Source: JADKAV01 sp963818505 (GTDB lineage Bacteria; Actinomycetota; Actinomycetes; S36-B12; UBA10799). Taken from it: a DNA stretch of 64,000 bases. The translations under genes and the position numbers were made by a program. Positions 33,870 through 42,711 of this stretch are shown here, piece by piece; within the stretch, counting starts at the first letter, position 1; every line of letters starts with the position of its first letter. The notes under the pieces were generated by a model. That model was not told the origin of the DNA. It did not search any database and saw only the letters and a program-made list of their open reading frames with translations. The stretch covers positions 868,001 through 932,000 of the forward strand of contig CAWFSJ010000005.1 in NCBI GenBank assembly GCA_963818505.1, written 5' to 3'.

Positions 33870-34304
33870 CTACCCCCGGATCTGGGCGATTCCCATCCGG
33901 GCCAGTTCGTCGGCCCGGTCGTTCTCGGGGTGGCCGCTGTGGCCCTTCACCCATTCCCACGTGACGTCGTGTTGAGCCGCGGCGGCGTCGAGCCGCTTCC
34001 AGAGGTCCACGTTCTTGACCGGTTGGCGCGACGAGGTCGTCCATCCGCGGCGTTTCCAGTTCTTGACCCAGGTGGTGATGCCGTTCTTCACGTACGTGGA
34101 GTCGGTAGTCAGCACGACCTCGGAACGCCTCGTCAACGATTCCAGAGCGGTGATCGCGGCCATCAGTTCCATGCGGTTGTTGGTCGTCTGGGCCTCCCCG
34201 CCGAACAACTCGCGCTCGTGGTCCCCCCACCGCATGACCACACCCCAGCCCCCCGGTCCGGGGTTTCCTGAGCACGCTCCGTCGGTGAAGGCGTGGACCG
34301 TCAA
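33870..34304 (-). CDS. rnhA: Ribonuclease HI
   Basis: 144 residues, usual length for RNase HI. The acidic catalytic set is visible: Asp8 in FTDGACSGNPGPGGWG, Glu in NNRMELMAAI, Asp in TTDSTYVKNG and a final Asp in HPENDRADELA. It cuts RNA in RNA-DNA hybrids. The TTG start forms a TTGA overlap with the stop of the ornithine aminotransferase gene, so it is translated as the second gene of that unit. Confidence 0.93.
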   Translation of the reverse strand: MTVHAFTDGACSGNPGPGGWGVVMRWGDHERELFGGEAQTTNNRMELMAAITALESLTRRSEVVLTTDSTYVKNGITTWVKNWKRRGWTTSSRQPVKNVDLWKRLDAAAAQHDVTWEWVKGHSGHPENDRADELARMGIAQIRG

Positions 34305-35500
34305 CTGAGAACCTTAAGGATGACGTCAATACCGTGGTCAAGGTCCTCCTGGCTGATCATCAACGGGGGAGCCAGGCGGATCGTTGTGGAGTGTGTGTCC
34401 TTCACGATCACCCCGGCCTCCAGGGCGGCCTCGCAGCGAGGTCGGACCGGTGCGTACTGCTCGTGGACCTCCACGCCGGCCCAAAGGCCCCGTCCGCGCA
34501 CCTCCTTGACAATTGGCGGAGCCTCTTCACGCAGGCGTTTCAGCATGTGGGCGCCCATTTCGGCGCTGCGCTGCTGGTACTGCCCGGTTGCCAGGATGGC
34601 GACGACCTCGCGGCCCAGGGCCAGCGCAAGGGGGTTGCCTCCGAACGTTGAACCGTGCTCGCCGGGCCGCAGCACTGCCAGAACGTCGTCGCGCGTGACG
34701 ACCGCTGAGATCGGCAGGATGCCACCCCCTAGGGCCTTGCCCAACAGCAGGACGTCCGGTGTGACCTGCTCGGCGTCGCAGGCAAGGGTGTGACCCGTGC
34801 GGCCCAGTCCGGACTGGATCTCGTCGGCGATGAACAGGACGTTGGCCTCGCGGCAGGCTGCGGCCGCCTGCGACAGGTAACCCTGCGGTGGCACGACGAT
34901 CCCCGCTTCACCCTGGATCGGTTCGACCAGGAACGCCACGACGTTCGGGTCGGCCAGCGCGTCGCGCAGAGCATGGATGTCGCCGAATTCGATGCCCACG
35001 AATCCTGGGGTGTACGGGCCGAAGTCGTTGCGCGCCACCGGGTCGTCGCTGAAAGAGATGATCGTGGTCGTGCGGCCGTGGAAGTTCTGATGGGCCACGA
35101 GGATGATGGCTTGACCATCCGGCACGCCCTTGCGCCGGTAGCCCCAGGCGCGGGCGGTCTTGATGGCAGTCTCCACCGCCTCGGCCCCGGTGTTCATCGG
35201 CAGGGCTCGATCAAGGCCGACCAGGTCTGTGAGCTCGGCGCAGAACGGTCCGAGTTGGTCGGAATGGATCGCACGCGAGGTGAGGGTCAACCTGTCCAGC
35301 TGGCGGTGGGCGACTTCAACCAACCGCGGGTGGCGGTGACCGAAGTTGAGCGCGGAGTAGGCGCTGAGGAAGTCCAGGTAGCGCCGGCCCTCGATGTCGG
35401 TGACCCATGCCCCGTCGCCTTCGGTGACGACCACCGGCAATGGGTGGTAGTTGTGGGCACCGGCCCGATCCTCGAGGTTGATGAACGACGCGCTATCCAT
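34301..35500 (-). CDS. rocD: Ornithine aminotransferase
   Basis: 399 residues, class III PLP-dependent aminotransferase. The order GAEAVETAIKTARAWGY, NFHGRTTTIISFS, EPIQGEAGIVVPPQGYL, ADEIQSGLGRTG and the PLP-lysine segment LLGKALGGGILPIS, followed by HGSTFGGNPLA, is that of ornithine delta-aminotransferases. Converts ornithine and 2-oxoglutarate to glutamate semialdehyde and glutamate, linking arginine and proline metabolism. ATG 35500 has GTGAGGG upstream. DDAH, which yields citrulline, is encoded 3 kb away but in a different unit. Confidence 0.9.
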   Translation of the reverse strand: MDSASFINLEDRAGAHNYHPLPVVVTEGDGAWVTDIEGRRYLDFLSAYSALNFGHRHPRLVEVAHRQLDRLTLTSRAIHSDQLGPFCAELTDLVGLDRALPMNTGAEAVETAIKTARAWGYRRKGVPDGQAIILVAHQNFHGRTTTIISFSDDPVARNDFGPYTPGFVGIEFGDIHALRDALADPNVVAFLVEPIQGEAGIVVPPQGYLSQAAAACREANVLFIADEIQSGLGRTGHTLACDAEQVTPDVLLLGKALGGGILPISAVVTRDDVLAVLRPGEHGSTFGGNPLALALGREVVAILATGQYQQRSAEMGAHMLKRLREEAPPIVKEVRGRGLWAGVEVHEQYAPVRPRCEAALEAGVIVKDTHSTTIRLAPPLMISQEDLDHGIDVILKVLS

Positions 35501-35575
35501 AGCCCTCACGCTACCTCTCCACGGACAGGGGAACGGGTCCCGTGGCCAGATGCGCCGAGCGCTCCGCAACCTCCT

Positions 35576-35598
35576 GTGGTACCCTGGGGGGGTATCCT
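35576..35598 (+). promoter_or_regulatory. CsoR-like G-tract operator overlapping a -10-like element
   Basis: TACCCTGGGGGGGTATCC (35580-35597) reads on the other strand as ATACCCCCCCAGGGTA, close to the G/C-tract inverted repeats bound by copper sensors CsoR/RicR. TATCCT at its end could be a -10 box, 21 bases before the start of the small Cys-rich gene. No binding data; assigned by pattern only. Confidence 0.45.
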
Positions 35599-35619
35599 CA
35601 AGCCCTAGGAGTCCTACGG

Positions 35620-35769
35620 ATGTGCAGCCCAGCTCTCTGCCCGAGTTGTAAGAAGGCCACCTACTCAGGGTGTGGTAGCCATGTCGAACAGATTCTCGGC
35701 CACCTTCCTCAGGAACAGCGCTGCAGCTGTGCCCCTGCCCCGAGCCGTGGTGGCTGGTTCCGTTTCTAG
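35620..35769 (+). CDS. Small Cys-rich protein, possible metal-binding peptide
   Basis: 49 residues starting MCSPALCPSCKKATYSGCGS, with Cys at 2, 7, 10, 18, 35 and 37 and His at 21 and 28. The C-P-S-C pair, GCGSHVEQIL and RCSC resemble a family of tiny actinobacterial proteins of unknown function. AGGAG (35607-35611) is 8 bases before the ATG. It ends overlapping the convergent glycosyltransferase gene by four bases. Together with the G-tract element upstream it could be a copper-responsive metallothionein-like peptide, comparable in size to mycobacterial MymT, but it is not a recognised homologue. Confidence 0.62.
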   Translation: MCSPALCPSCKKATYSGCGSHVEQILGHLPQEQRCSCAPAPSRGGWFRF

Positions 35770-36818
35770 TTCACCTGAAGTAGGCGTTCGTACTGCTGGG
35801 CGTACCGGCCAGCCATGACGTTCATCGTGAATTGCTCTTCAACGGCGGCTCGGGCTGCGGCTCCCATTGCTGCACGACGCCCTTGATCTGCGAGTAGTAC
35901 GCGCACTGCGTGGGTCATGGCCGTCACGTCCCCGGCCGCGACCAGTCTGCCTGTCACACCGTCGTCGATGACGTCGGCGGCGGCCCCGACCCGGGTGGCC
36001 ACGACGGGCACGCCCGAGGCCATGGCCTCAAGGATGGTCATCGGCATGCCTTCCCGGTAGGAGGGCTGTACGAGGATGTCGAGGCTCGCGTAGACACCGG
36101 GCATGTCGTCGCGGAACCCGGCGAAGACCACATTGCCGCCGGCTTCCACAGCAAGCTCTTCGCGCAGTGGGCCGTCGCCCACCACTACGAACGTGGCACC
36201 GGATCCGATGGCCGCGGCGAGGGACAAGAAGTCGCCCGGGGCCTTCTCAGGTGCCAGCCGGGCGACCATCCCCACCAGCGGTCGCGGCAGGTCCAGAGCG
36301 GCCGGTACCCCCGCGTAATCGCCAGGTTCGACACCGTTCGGGATCGTCAGGGCGTGGGCGATGCCGTACTGGGTTCGCAGGCTGTCCCGCGCCTCGTCGG
36401 ACACCGCGTAGACAGCGTCTGCCCGCCGTAGGACCGGGCGGTCGAATCGGTTCTGCGGACCGGTGTCGAAGCGATGGTTCGTGGCCACGAATCGCACCTT
36501 GCTGGCGCGGGTCGCGAGGAACCCGTAGAGGTTGGCCTTGAACCCGTGGGCGTGCACGATGTCGGCACCCAGGAGCCGGATGTCGGCACGCAACCGGCGC
36601 ACGGCCGCAGGGTCGAAGCGCCCGGCGCAGGGCAGCAGGCGCACGTCCACGCCCATCTGCGCCGCGTACTGGGCAACGTCCAGGTTCGGGGCATGGGTGT
36701 TCTCGAAGACCTCCAACGTGGGCGCCACGTGGAAGGCGGGAAGGGCGGCGCACAAACCGGCGACCATCTTCTCCGCGCCGTAGACACCACTGCTCGAGAT
36801 CAGATGCAGAACCCTCAC
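35766..36818 (-). CDS. GT4-family glycosyltransferase
   Basis: 350 residues, GT-B fold. N-terminal MRVLHLISSSGVYGAEKMVAGL binds the acceptor side; the C-terminal domain has ATNHRFDTGP, VGMVARLAPEKAPGDFLSLA, VVGDGPLRE and the donor motif PSYREGMPMTILEAMASGVPVVAT with the E-x7-E pattern. Retaining transfer of a sugar from a nucleotide-sugar; acceptor unknown. It is divergent (11 bases) from a teichoic-acid-type polymerase gene, which suggests both act on a wall glycopolymer. Confidence 0.88.
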   Translation of the reverse strand: MRVLHLISSSGVYGAEKMVAGLCAALPAFHVAPTLEVFENTHAPNLDVAQYAAQMGVDVRLLPCAGRFDPAAVRRLRADIRLLGADIVHAHGFKANLYGFLATRASKVRFVATNHRFDTGPQNRFDRPVLRRADAVYAVSDEARDSLRTQYGIAHALTIPNGVEPGDYAGVPAALDLPRPLVGMVARLAPEKAPGDFLSLAAAIGSGATFVVVGDGPLREELAVEAGGNVVFAGFRDDMPGVYASLDILVQPSYREGMPMTILEAMASGVPVVATRVGAAADVIDDGVTGRLVAAGDVTAMTHAVRVLLADQGRRAAMGAAARAAVEEQFTMNVMAGRYAQQYERLLQVN

Positions 36819-36829
36819 GGCCTCAGCCT

Positions 36830-37918
36830 ATGGGTAGCCTTTCGGGCGTGAGCGGTGTGCGCAGTGTGGCCAAAGCGGCGGCGCAGCGTGTCTATGCGCG
36901 CTGGAGGCGCATGCCTCTCAACGATGTGGTCCTGCTCGAGTCTTACGAGGGCACCGCGCGCAACGACAACCCCGCAGCCATCGCCGATCACCTGCTGGCT
37001 CACACCGACCTCCCATTGGTCTGGGCCCTGCGCGAACCAGTGCCCGTCGAAGACCCCCGGGTGAGCACGGTGAAGTACCGGTCCGCGGCCTACTTCAAGG
37101 CGTTGGCCACCAGCCGCTACCTGGTCAACAACGTGACCTTCCCGCCACTGTTCGACAAGCGTGACGACCAGGTGTATTTGAACACCTGGCACGGCACCCC
37201 CCTGAAGCGGATGGGCCGCGATGTCGCCGGGCCCTACGCCAACATCGCCAACACCGTGGCCAATCTGCGCAGTGCCGACATCGTGTTGTCCAGCGGACCG
37301 TACATGACGCACACGATGTACGAAGGCGCCTACGGTGTGGGGGGCGCCAACATCGCCGAACTGGGCTCGCCCCGGGTGGATGTCCAGTTCCGAGAGCAGC
37401 CCGAGCGTGACCTGGTGTTCTACGCGCCGACCTGGCAGGAGCAGTCCTACACGGATGCCGCCGATGATCTCGACGACGTGGCCGAGAGGATGCGTGCGAT
37501 CGCACAAGCCGTTCCCGAAGGATTGCGTCCGGGGCTGCGCGTGCACAGCAAGCTCGCGAAAGCCGCCTCCGAGCACCCCGGCCTGGCGGGCTTCCTCCCG
37601 CCGCTGGAACTGTCCACGAATCAACTGTTGTCGCGTACCCAGATCCTGATCACCGACTACTCCAGCGTGGCGTTCGACTTCCTCGCGAGCGGGTCGCAGG
37701 TGGCGTTCTTCACCCCTGTGGCGTATCCCCGCGGCGTCTACCTGCGCGATGAGGAACTGCCCGGTCCGCGGACCGACTCCGTGCAGACCTTGCAGCAGTG
37801 GTTGGGCGATGGGATGCCGGCAGCGCCCGTCCCCGTCCAGCAGGCGCGCCGCAGGTTCTGTCCGGACGAGGACGGGTCGGCCACACAACGCGTCGTCGAA
37901 CGGTTCCTCGGCGCTTGA
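36830..37918 (+). CDS. CDP-glycerol:polyol-phosphate glycerophosphotransferase (TagF/TagB-type)
   Basis: 362 residues (ATG 36830; GTG 36848 is also possible). The hallmark segments LNTWHGTPLKRMG and ILITDYSSVAFDFLASG are present, with the catalytic His in the first and the CDP-glycerol-binding Asp-Ser-Ser in the second. Such enzymes add glycerol- or ribitol-phosphate units to wall teichoic acid or related polymers. No tagD-type cytidylyltransferase is in the window, so the precursor must come from elsewhere. Confidence 0.86.
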   Translation: MGSLSGVSGVRSVAKAAAQRVYARWRRMPLNDVVLLESYEGTARNDNPAAIADHLLAHTDLPLVWALREPVPVEDPRVSTVKYRSAAYFKALATSRYLVNNVTFPPLFDKRDDQVYLNTWHGTPLKRMGRDVAGPYANIANTVANLRSADIVLSSGPYMTHTMYEGAYGVGGANIAELGSPRVDVQFREQPERDLVFYAPTWQEQSYTDAADDLDDVAERMRAIAQAVPEGLRPGLRVHSKLAKAASEHPGLAGFLPPLELSTNQLLSRTQILITDYSSVAFDFLASGSQVAFFTPVAYPRGVYLRDEELPGPRTDSVQTLQQWLGDGMPAAPVPVQQARRRFCPDEDGSATQRVVERFLGA

Positions 37919-37951
37919 CGCGGTGCATGCCCGCGGAGAATAGTCGCGACC

Positions 37952-38338
37952 ATGGACACCCCCCTGGAACGCTGGCACGAGGTCGTGCGGACCCGTAACC
38001 CCGCTCTTCTCAATCAGGTGCTCGCTGAGGATGCGACGTTCCACTCGCCGGTCCTGTTCCGTACCCAGCAGGGCAGGGACCTCGTGGCCCTCTACCTGAC
38101 CGGAGCCCTGCACGTGATCGCGAACCCATCCTTCCGCTACGTCCGAGAGGTCGTCGACGGCAACGACGCGGTGCTCGAGTTCGAAACGGAAATCGACCAG
38201 ATCAGCGTCAACGGGGTGGATCTCATCAGGTGGAACCCCCAGGGCCTGATCACCGATTTCAAAGTGATGATCAGACCGCTCAAGGCGATCAACATCGTGC
38301 AGGTCAAGATGGCCGAACTGCTGGAGCAACTCACATGA
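37952..38338 (+). CDS. SnoaL/NTF2-like protein
   Basis: 128 residues with the NTF2-like cone: an N-terminal helix (PLERWHEVVRTRNPALLNQVLAED), then ATFHSPVLFR and a curved sheet ending in RWNPQGLITDFKVMIRPLKAI, the usual SnoaL-like closing strand. The pocket may bind a small hydrophobic ligand or perform a simple isomerisation; nothing fixes a substrate. Its stop overlaps the start of the DDAH gene (ATGA), so both are made together. Confidence 0.78.
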   Translation: MDTPLERWHEVVRTRNPALLNQVLAEDATFHSPVLFRTQQGRDLVALYLTGALHVIANPSFRYVREVVDGNDAVLEFETEIDQISVNGVDLIRWNPQGLITDFKVMIRPLKAINIVQVKMAELLEQLT

Positions 38339-39084
38339 AGTGCCTCGTACGTCAGCCCGGTCCCAAGCTCGCCCAGGGTCTGCTCACCCACATCGAGCGC
38401 CAACCGGTCGACGCCGGGCTCGCCCTGGATCAGTGGCACGGGTATGTAGCCGCGCTGGTCGACTTCGGCTGGCAACCGGTCGAGGTCCCGGCCGCCCCGG
38501 AGTCGCCTGACAGCGTCTTCGTCGAGGACACGGTCGTGTGGTGGAAGGGCGCAGCCGTGCTCGCCCGCCCGGGTGCCCCCCAGCGACGCGGCGAGACCGC
38601 TGCCGTGGAGCAGGTGCTCACCCGGATGGGAGTTCCGGTGGTGGCGATCGAGGCACCCGAGACGCTCGACGGCGGGGACGTGCTGAAGATCGGCGACCGG
38701 TTCCTCGTCGGAGTGGGAGGGCGCACAACGCCTGGCGGTGTCCGGGCGCTGGGCGAGGCGCTGGGGGTGCAAGCCGTGCCGGTGCCTGTCAGCAAGGTGC
38801 TCCACCTGAAGAGTGCCGTGACCGCGCTGCCGGACGGCACCGTGATCGGTTACCCACCCCTGGTCGACGATGTGGGTGCCTTCGACACCTTCATGGCCGT
38901 GCCGGAGGAACCCGGCTCACATGTGGTGGTGCTGGACGACACCACAGTGCTGATGGCTGCCTCAGCTCCAGCCACGGCCGCCCAGCTGCGGGCTCGCGGG
39001 TTGGATGTCGTCACGGTGGACATCAGTGAGTTCGAGAAGCTTGAAGGCTGCGTGACCTGCTTGTCCGTGCGGCTGCGCCCCTGA
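38335..39084 (+). CDS. Dimethylarginine dimethylaminohydrolase family protein
   Basis: 249 residues, amidinotransferase-superfamily fold. DSVFVEDT, the His segment LHLKSAVTAL and the C-terminal EGCVTCLSVRL with nucleophile Cys242 agree with DDAH, which hydrolyses methylated arginines to citrulline and methylamines. Related enzymes hydrolyse arginine or agmatine, so the substrate is not certain. ATG 38335 is fixed by the 4-base overlap with the SnoaL-like gene. Confidence 0.86.
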   Translation: MKCLVRQPGPKLAQGLLTHIERQPVDAGLALDQWHGYVAALVDFGWQPVEVPAAPESPDSVFVEDTVVWWKGAAVLARPGAPQRRGETAAVEQVLTRMGVPVVAIEAPETLDGGDVLKIGDRFLVGVGGRTTPGGVRALGEALGVQAVPVPVSKVLHLKSAVTALPDGTVIGYPPLVDDVGAFDTFMAVPEEPGSHVVVLDDTTVLMAASAPATAAQLRARGLDVVTVDISEFEKLEGCVTCLSVRLRP

Positions 39085-39087
39085 ACC

Positions 39088-39711
39088 TCAGACCGTGATG
39101 GTCCCGACCAGGGCCGGGGCCACCGGGGGCACGGGTGTCAACGCCGGCGAACGCAACCCGCTCACGTCCAGGCCCGCGGCCTCAAGGGTGGCTCTGGTGT
39201 CCCGGTCGCATCGGCATCCTCCGGCCAGCCACGGCCAAGCCGGTGAAAGCAGCCGCTGCGCGCGCCGCATCCAACTGCCGTCCTTGGCAACGACATGTTC
39301 GAGGATCGCGATCGTACCTCCGGGCCGCAGTACCCTGATGGCCTCGGCCACCACCCGGTCGGGGTCCTCCACACTGCACAGTACGTAGGCGAACAGCACG
39401 CAGTCGACGCTGGAGTCGGCCAGAGGCAGGTCCTCACCGAAGGCGTCGATCAGTTCGACCTGCATCCCGGATTTTGAGATGGCCTGGGCCGCTGCGCGCC
39501 GCATCGGGGCACTCGGTTCCACAGCCACGACCTCTGTGACCGCTGCCGGCAGGTGATGCAGGTCCTCGGCCGGGCCGAGCCCGACGATCAGCAGGCGGCC
39601 GTGCAGCGCTTGGGAGACCTCGGTGCGTGCTTTACCGATGGCTCCCGAGTCTTCGGCGCGGACAAGTACGCGGTAGATCTGAGTGAAGACCGGATGGTCG
39701 TGACCTGGCAT
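39088..39711 (-). CDS. Class I SAM-dependent methyltransferase
   Basis: 207 residues. The SAM loop LLIVGLGPAEDLHHLP, VVAVEPSAPMR (acidic end of beta2), AFGEDLPLADSSVDCV and VLRPGGTIAILEHV make a Methyltransf_11 domain similar to UbiE-like and thiol methyltransferase-like proteins. Substrate unknown. ATG 39711 was selected because upstream residues in the same frame lack family similarity. It is divergent from guaB1 with 42 bases between starts. Confidence 0.85.
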   Translation of the reverse strand: MPGHDHPVFTQIYRVLVRAEDSGAIGKARTEVSQALHGRLLIVGLGPAEDLHHLPAAVTEVVAVEPSAPMRRAAAQAISKSGMQVELIDAFGEDLPLADSSVDCVLFAYVLCSVEDPDRVVAEAIRVLRPGGTIAILEHVVAKDGSWMRRAQRLLSPAWPWLAGGCRCDRDTRATLEAAGLDVSGLRSPALTPVPPVAPALVGTITV

Positions 39712-39753
39712 ACGTCCAAGCGTAGGTGGACTTATGCGCGTACCGTCGAGGGC

Positions 39754-41178
39754 GTGCGACTGCTCAACACGCCGGCCTACGACTTGACCTACGACGACGT
39801 CTTCCTGGTGCCGAACCGTTCGGTTCTGTCCTCGCGCCACGACGTCGACCTGACCACCCCAGACGCGACCGGACTCACCATCCCAGTCGTGGCCGCGAAC
39901 ATGACGGCGGTCTCGGGTCGGCGGATGGCTGAGACGATCGCACGCCGAGGCGGGTTGGCGGTGATCCCGCAGGACATCCCCACGGATGTGGTTGCAGAGG
40001 TAGTGAGCTGGGTCAAGCAGCGGCATCTGGTCTTCGAGACTCCGGCGACCCTGATTCCCACTGAGACGACCGGCATGGCTTTGGCTGTGATCCCCAAGCG
40101 CAGTCACGGCGCCGCCATCGTCACGCAGGACGGAGTGCCGATCGGCGTGGTGACCGAGGGCGACTGCCAGCAGGCAGACCGGTTCGCACAGGTGCACCAG
40201 GTGATGAGCACCGACCTGTTCGTGCTGCCCGACACCGTGTCGCCGCGTGAAGCCTTCGACCGTCTTCACGCCGAGCACCGACGTTTCGCCCCGGTGGTCA
40301 GTGAGGACGGGCGCCTTGTGGGCATCATGACCCGGCAGGGGGCCCTGCGCTCCACCTTGTACCGCCCCGCTGTGGACACCGGCGGGAGGTTGTTGATCGG
40401 TGCGGCAGTGGGTATCAACGGCGACGTCGGATTGCGCGCCAAGACGTTGGTGGCTGCCGGGATCGATGTGCTCGTCGTGGATACCGCGCACGGGCATCAG
40501 GTGAAGATGCTCGAGGCGCTGGCTGCGATCGGCCCGCAGCCGGTTCCCGTGGTGGCTGGAAATGTGGTGACCGCCGACGGGACACGCGAATTGATCGAAG
40601 CGGGCGCGGACATCGTCAAGGTCGGGGTCGGCCCCGGAGCGATGTGCACTACCAGGATGCGCACCGGCGTGGGCCGGCCGCAGTTCTCAGCGGTGCTTGA
40701 GTGCGCCCATTCGGCCAGGTCCATGGGCAAGCACATCTGGGCCGACGGCGGCGTGCGGCATCCGCGCGATGTTGCTCTGGCCCTTGCCGCTGGGGCCAGT
40801 GCGGTGATGATCGGATCGTGGTTCGCGGGTACGCATGAGTCGCCCGGGGATGTCCAGATCTCTCCCGAGGGCCGGCCTTACAAGGAGTCCTTCGGGATGG
40901 CATCCGCACGCGCTGTCGGCAGCCGGACCGCCGGGGACTCGGCGTTCGACCGGGCCAGGAAGGCTCTGTTCGAGGAGGGAATCTCCAGTTCGCGCATGTA
41001 TCTGGATCCCGGCAGCCCCGGGGTGGAGAGCCTCATCGACGAGATCGTCAGCGGCGTGCGCAGTGCTTTCACCTACGCCGGTGCGGCCAGCGTCGAGGAG
41101 TTCACCGAAAAGGCTGCCATCGGAATCCAGTCGGCCGCAGGTTACGCCGAAGGGCGCCCGCTGCACGCGTCCTGGTGA
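39754..41178 (+). CDS. guaB1: GuaB1-type IMP dehydrogenase-related protein (GMP reductase)
   Basis: 474 residues. TIM barrel of the IMPDH/GMPR family with two CBS domains inserted (about residues 90-205, HGAAIVTQDGVPIGVVTEGD and FAPVVSEDGRLVGIMTR). Catalytic loop GPGAMCTTR supplies the Cys, followed by the GG-type phosphate loop and KESFGMAS. Mycobacterial GuaB1 of the same size and start (MRxLN...YDLTYxDVFxVPxRS) is a GMP reductase, so conversion of GMP to IMP is likelier than IMP oxidation. GTG 39754 reproduces the family start. Confidence 0.88.
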   Translation: MRLLNTPAYDLTYDDVFLVPNRSVLSSRHDVDLTTPDATGLTIPVVAANMTAVSGRRMAETIARRGGLAVIPQDIPTDVVAEVVSWVKQRHLVFETPATLIPTETTGMALAVIPKRSHGAAIVTQDGVPIGVVTEGDCQQADRFAQVHQVMSTDLFVLPDTVSPREAFDRLHAEHRRFAPVVSEDGRLVGIMTRQGALRSTLYRPAVDTGGRLLIGAAVGINGDVGLRAKTLVAAGIDVLVVDTAHGHQVKMLEALAAIGPQPVPVVAGNVVTADGTRELIEAGADIVKVGVGPGAMCTTRMRTGVGRPQFSAVLECAHSARSMGKHIWADGGVRHPRDVALALAAGASAVMIGSWFAGTHESPGDVQISPEGRPYKESFGMASARAVGSRTAGDSAFDRARKALFEEGISSSRMYLDPGSPGVESLIDEIVSGVRSAFTYAGAASVEEFTEKAAIGIQSAAGYAEGRPLHASW

Positions 41179-41180
41179 AC

Positions 41181-42251
41181 TCAGCCCAGCCGGCGGTAGA
41201 GCATCATCGCCGCCGCGCCTTCCATCACGCCGTCATCGTTTCGCGCGGACGCCCGTACCGTCGGGATCATGTACGCCATGAGGTGCTTGCCCAGTTCGTC
41301 GCGCAGGGCCGTCGCCACGTGCTCGGCGACCTCCGCGGGCAAGCACGCAAGAACGATCTCCTCGATCTCGATACCGGCGATCAGCGGTGCCAGAACGGTT
41401 GCCAGCGCCTTGACTGACTGGTTGCGGGCGCGCGCCGATGGATCATTGTGCAACTGCAGCACTCGGGCTTGAAGGCAACTGCGTCCGCAGACCGTGCAGA
41501 TGGGCCCATTCGCGCCAACAAGAACGTGCGCGATGTCCCCAGTGGGTCGGCGGTTCCCTGGCCAGATCCGTCCGCCCACCGTGATGACCATGTCCAGCTG
41601 ATCGCCGAACACGACGCTGGCCTGCGCGACCAGGTCTGTTGGACTGTCCCGAAGGTCCGCGACGGCGATGGCTTCAGCGGCGGTCAACGTGAAGACCGGT
41701 AGACGAAACTTCTTGCGCAACTGGTCGATCAGATCACCATCGAGCCCCTGCTTCGGGCTCCAGCGCCATTGTCCGTCTGCGGACACCCATCCATCGACGG
41801 CCAACGCCACACCGAGTAGGGCGGTGGGTTCGACCCGTGCGGCGAACGCCAGGATCTCGGCGAGCACCTCGTTGCCGGCTTCGACGCTCGCGGTCCCCAC
41901 GGTGGCGATCTCCCCGCTGGCTGGGACGGTGGCCATCCGCAAGCGTGCAGGATCGCGCACGTCCGCGACGATGGTGACGCCTGTGTCCTTGGACAGGTGC
42001 AGCAGCGTCCCGGGGGCCCCTCCGCTGTAGACACGTTCACCTTCGCTGAGCAGACCCGTGGTCAGCAGTTCGTTGGCGATCACCGAGATTGTCGGCCTGC
42101 TCAAGCCCGTGCGCCGGGACAACTCCGCACGGGTGGCCGGTCCGCGGGTGATGATGCTTCGCAGCAGGCGGTCGCGGTTGCTGCGGCGGGCGTCCTGGGG
42201 ATCTGCGGGCGAGTCGGTACGGAGTAGCGAGGGGTGACCCTGCAACTCCAT
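41181..42251 (-). CDS. ROK-family transcriptional regulator (NagC/XylR type)
   Basis: 356 residues. The N-terminal winged helix (RDRLLRSIITRGPATRAELSRR, TGLSRPTISVIANEL) is followed by a ROK sugar-kinase-like fold. The zinc motif appears as GPICTVCGRSCLQARV, near the usual C-x-C-G-x-x-G-C-x-E but altered at the last position (Q for E). The kinase-type DxGxT phosphate motif is degenerate, so it is a regulator rather than a sugar kinase. The sugar effector is unknown; no sugar-uptake genes are adjacent. Confidence 0.85.
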   Translation of the reverse strand: MELQGHPSLLRTDSPADPQDARRSNRDRLLRSIITRGPATRAELSRRTGLSRPTISVIANELLTTGLLSEGERVYSGGAPGTLLHLSKDTGVTIVADVRDPARLRMATVPASGEIATVGTASVEAGNEVLAEILAFAARVEPTALLGVALAVDGWVSADGQWRWSPKQGLDGDLIDQLRKKFRLPVFTLTAAEAIAVADLRDSPTDLVAQASVVFGDQLDMVITVGGRIWPGNRRPTGDIAHVLVGANGPICTVCGRSCLQARVLQLHNDPSARARNQSVKALATVLAPLIAGIEIEEIVLACLPAEVAEHVATALRDELGKHLMAYMIPTVRASARNDDGVMEGAAAMMLYRRLG

Positions 42252-42292
42252 TGGTGTTCACCTCGGGTAGGTCGGGGGCGTACGGTTGGACA

Positions 42293-42685
42293 GTGCGATT
42301 CGAATTCGCCTTCGAGAAGAAGTATCTCCCAGCGCTAGCCGCGATTGGGGTTACTCCGTTGACCGCGAAGGTGGACGTGAGTCAGAAGACCCTCGACGCG
42401 CGCTTCGGCCCATGGCGTTGCCGAACCTCTGTGAAGAATATCCGGTGCGTCTCTCGCACGGGCCCGTTTTCGGCTGTGAAGGCCATCGGTGCCCGGGGTT
42501 CGTTCGCTGACCGGGGCGCCACGTTCGGTACGACGACAGTCGGCGGGATCTGCGTGGAATTCCGCGAGCCGGTCAAGATCCTGGATCCCTCAGGCATCAT
42601 CCTGCACCCTGGCCTCACCCTGACCGTCGCGGACCTCGAGGGGTTCGAAGAGGCGTTGCGGGAGGCGGCCGGGCTGGGTGGCTGA
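42293..42685 (+). CDS. Conserved-looking hypothetical protein, 130 residues
   Basis: Starts at GTG 42293 with MRFEFAFEKKYLPALAAIGV. The protein is rich in short beta-type segments (WRCRTSVKNIRCVSRTG, GGICVEFREPVKILDP) and ends in an amphipathic helix DLEGFEEALREAAG. No membrane segment, signal or catalytic motif. I do not recognise the family, though proteins of this type seem common in actinobacteria. Codon use (strong G/C at third positions) supports it as a real gene. It ends just before a family A palindrome. Confidence 0.65.
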   Translation: MRFEFAFEKKYLPALAAIGVTPLTAKVDVSQKTLDARFGPWRCRTSVKNIRCVSRTGPFSAVKAIGARGSFADRGATFGTTTVGGICVEFREPVKILDPSGIILHPGLTLTVADLEGFEEALREAAGLGG

Positions 42686-42711
42686 CCTGTGGCCCGCCCC
42701 AGAACCAGTTG

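Noticed and set aside
36815..38329. 504-codon antisense frame over the teichoic-acid transferase and SnoaL-like gene
   Set aside because: Shadow of real genes with strong motifs.
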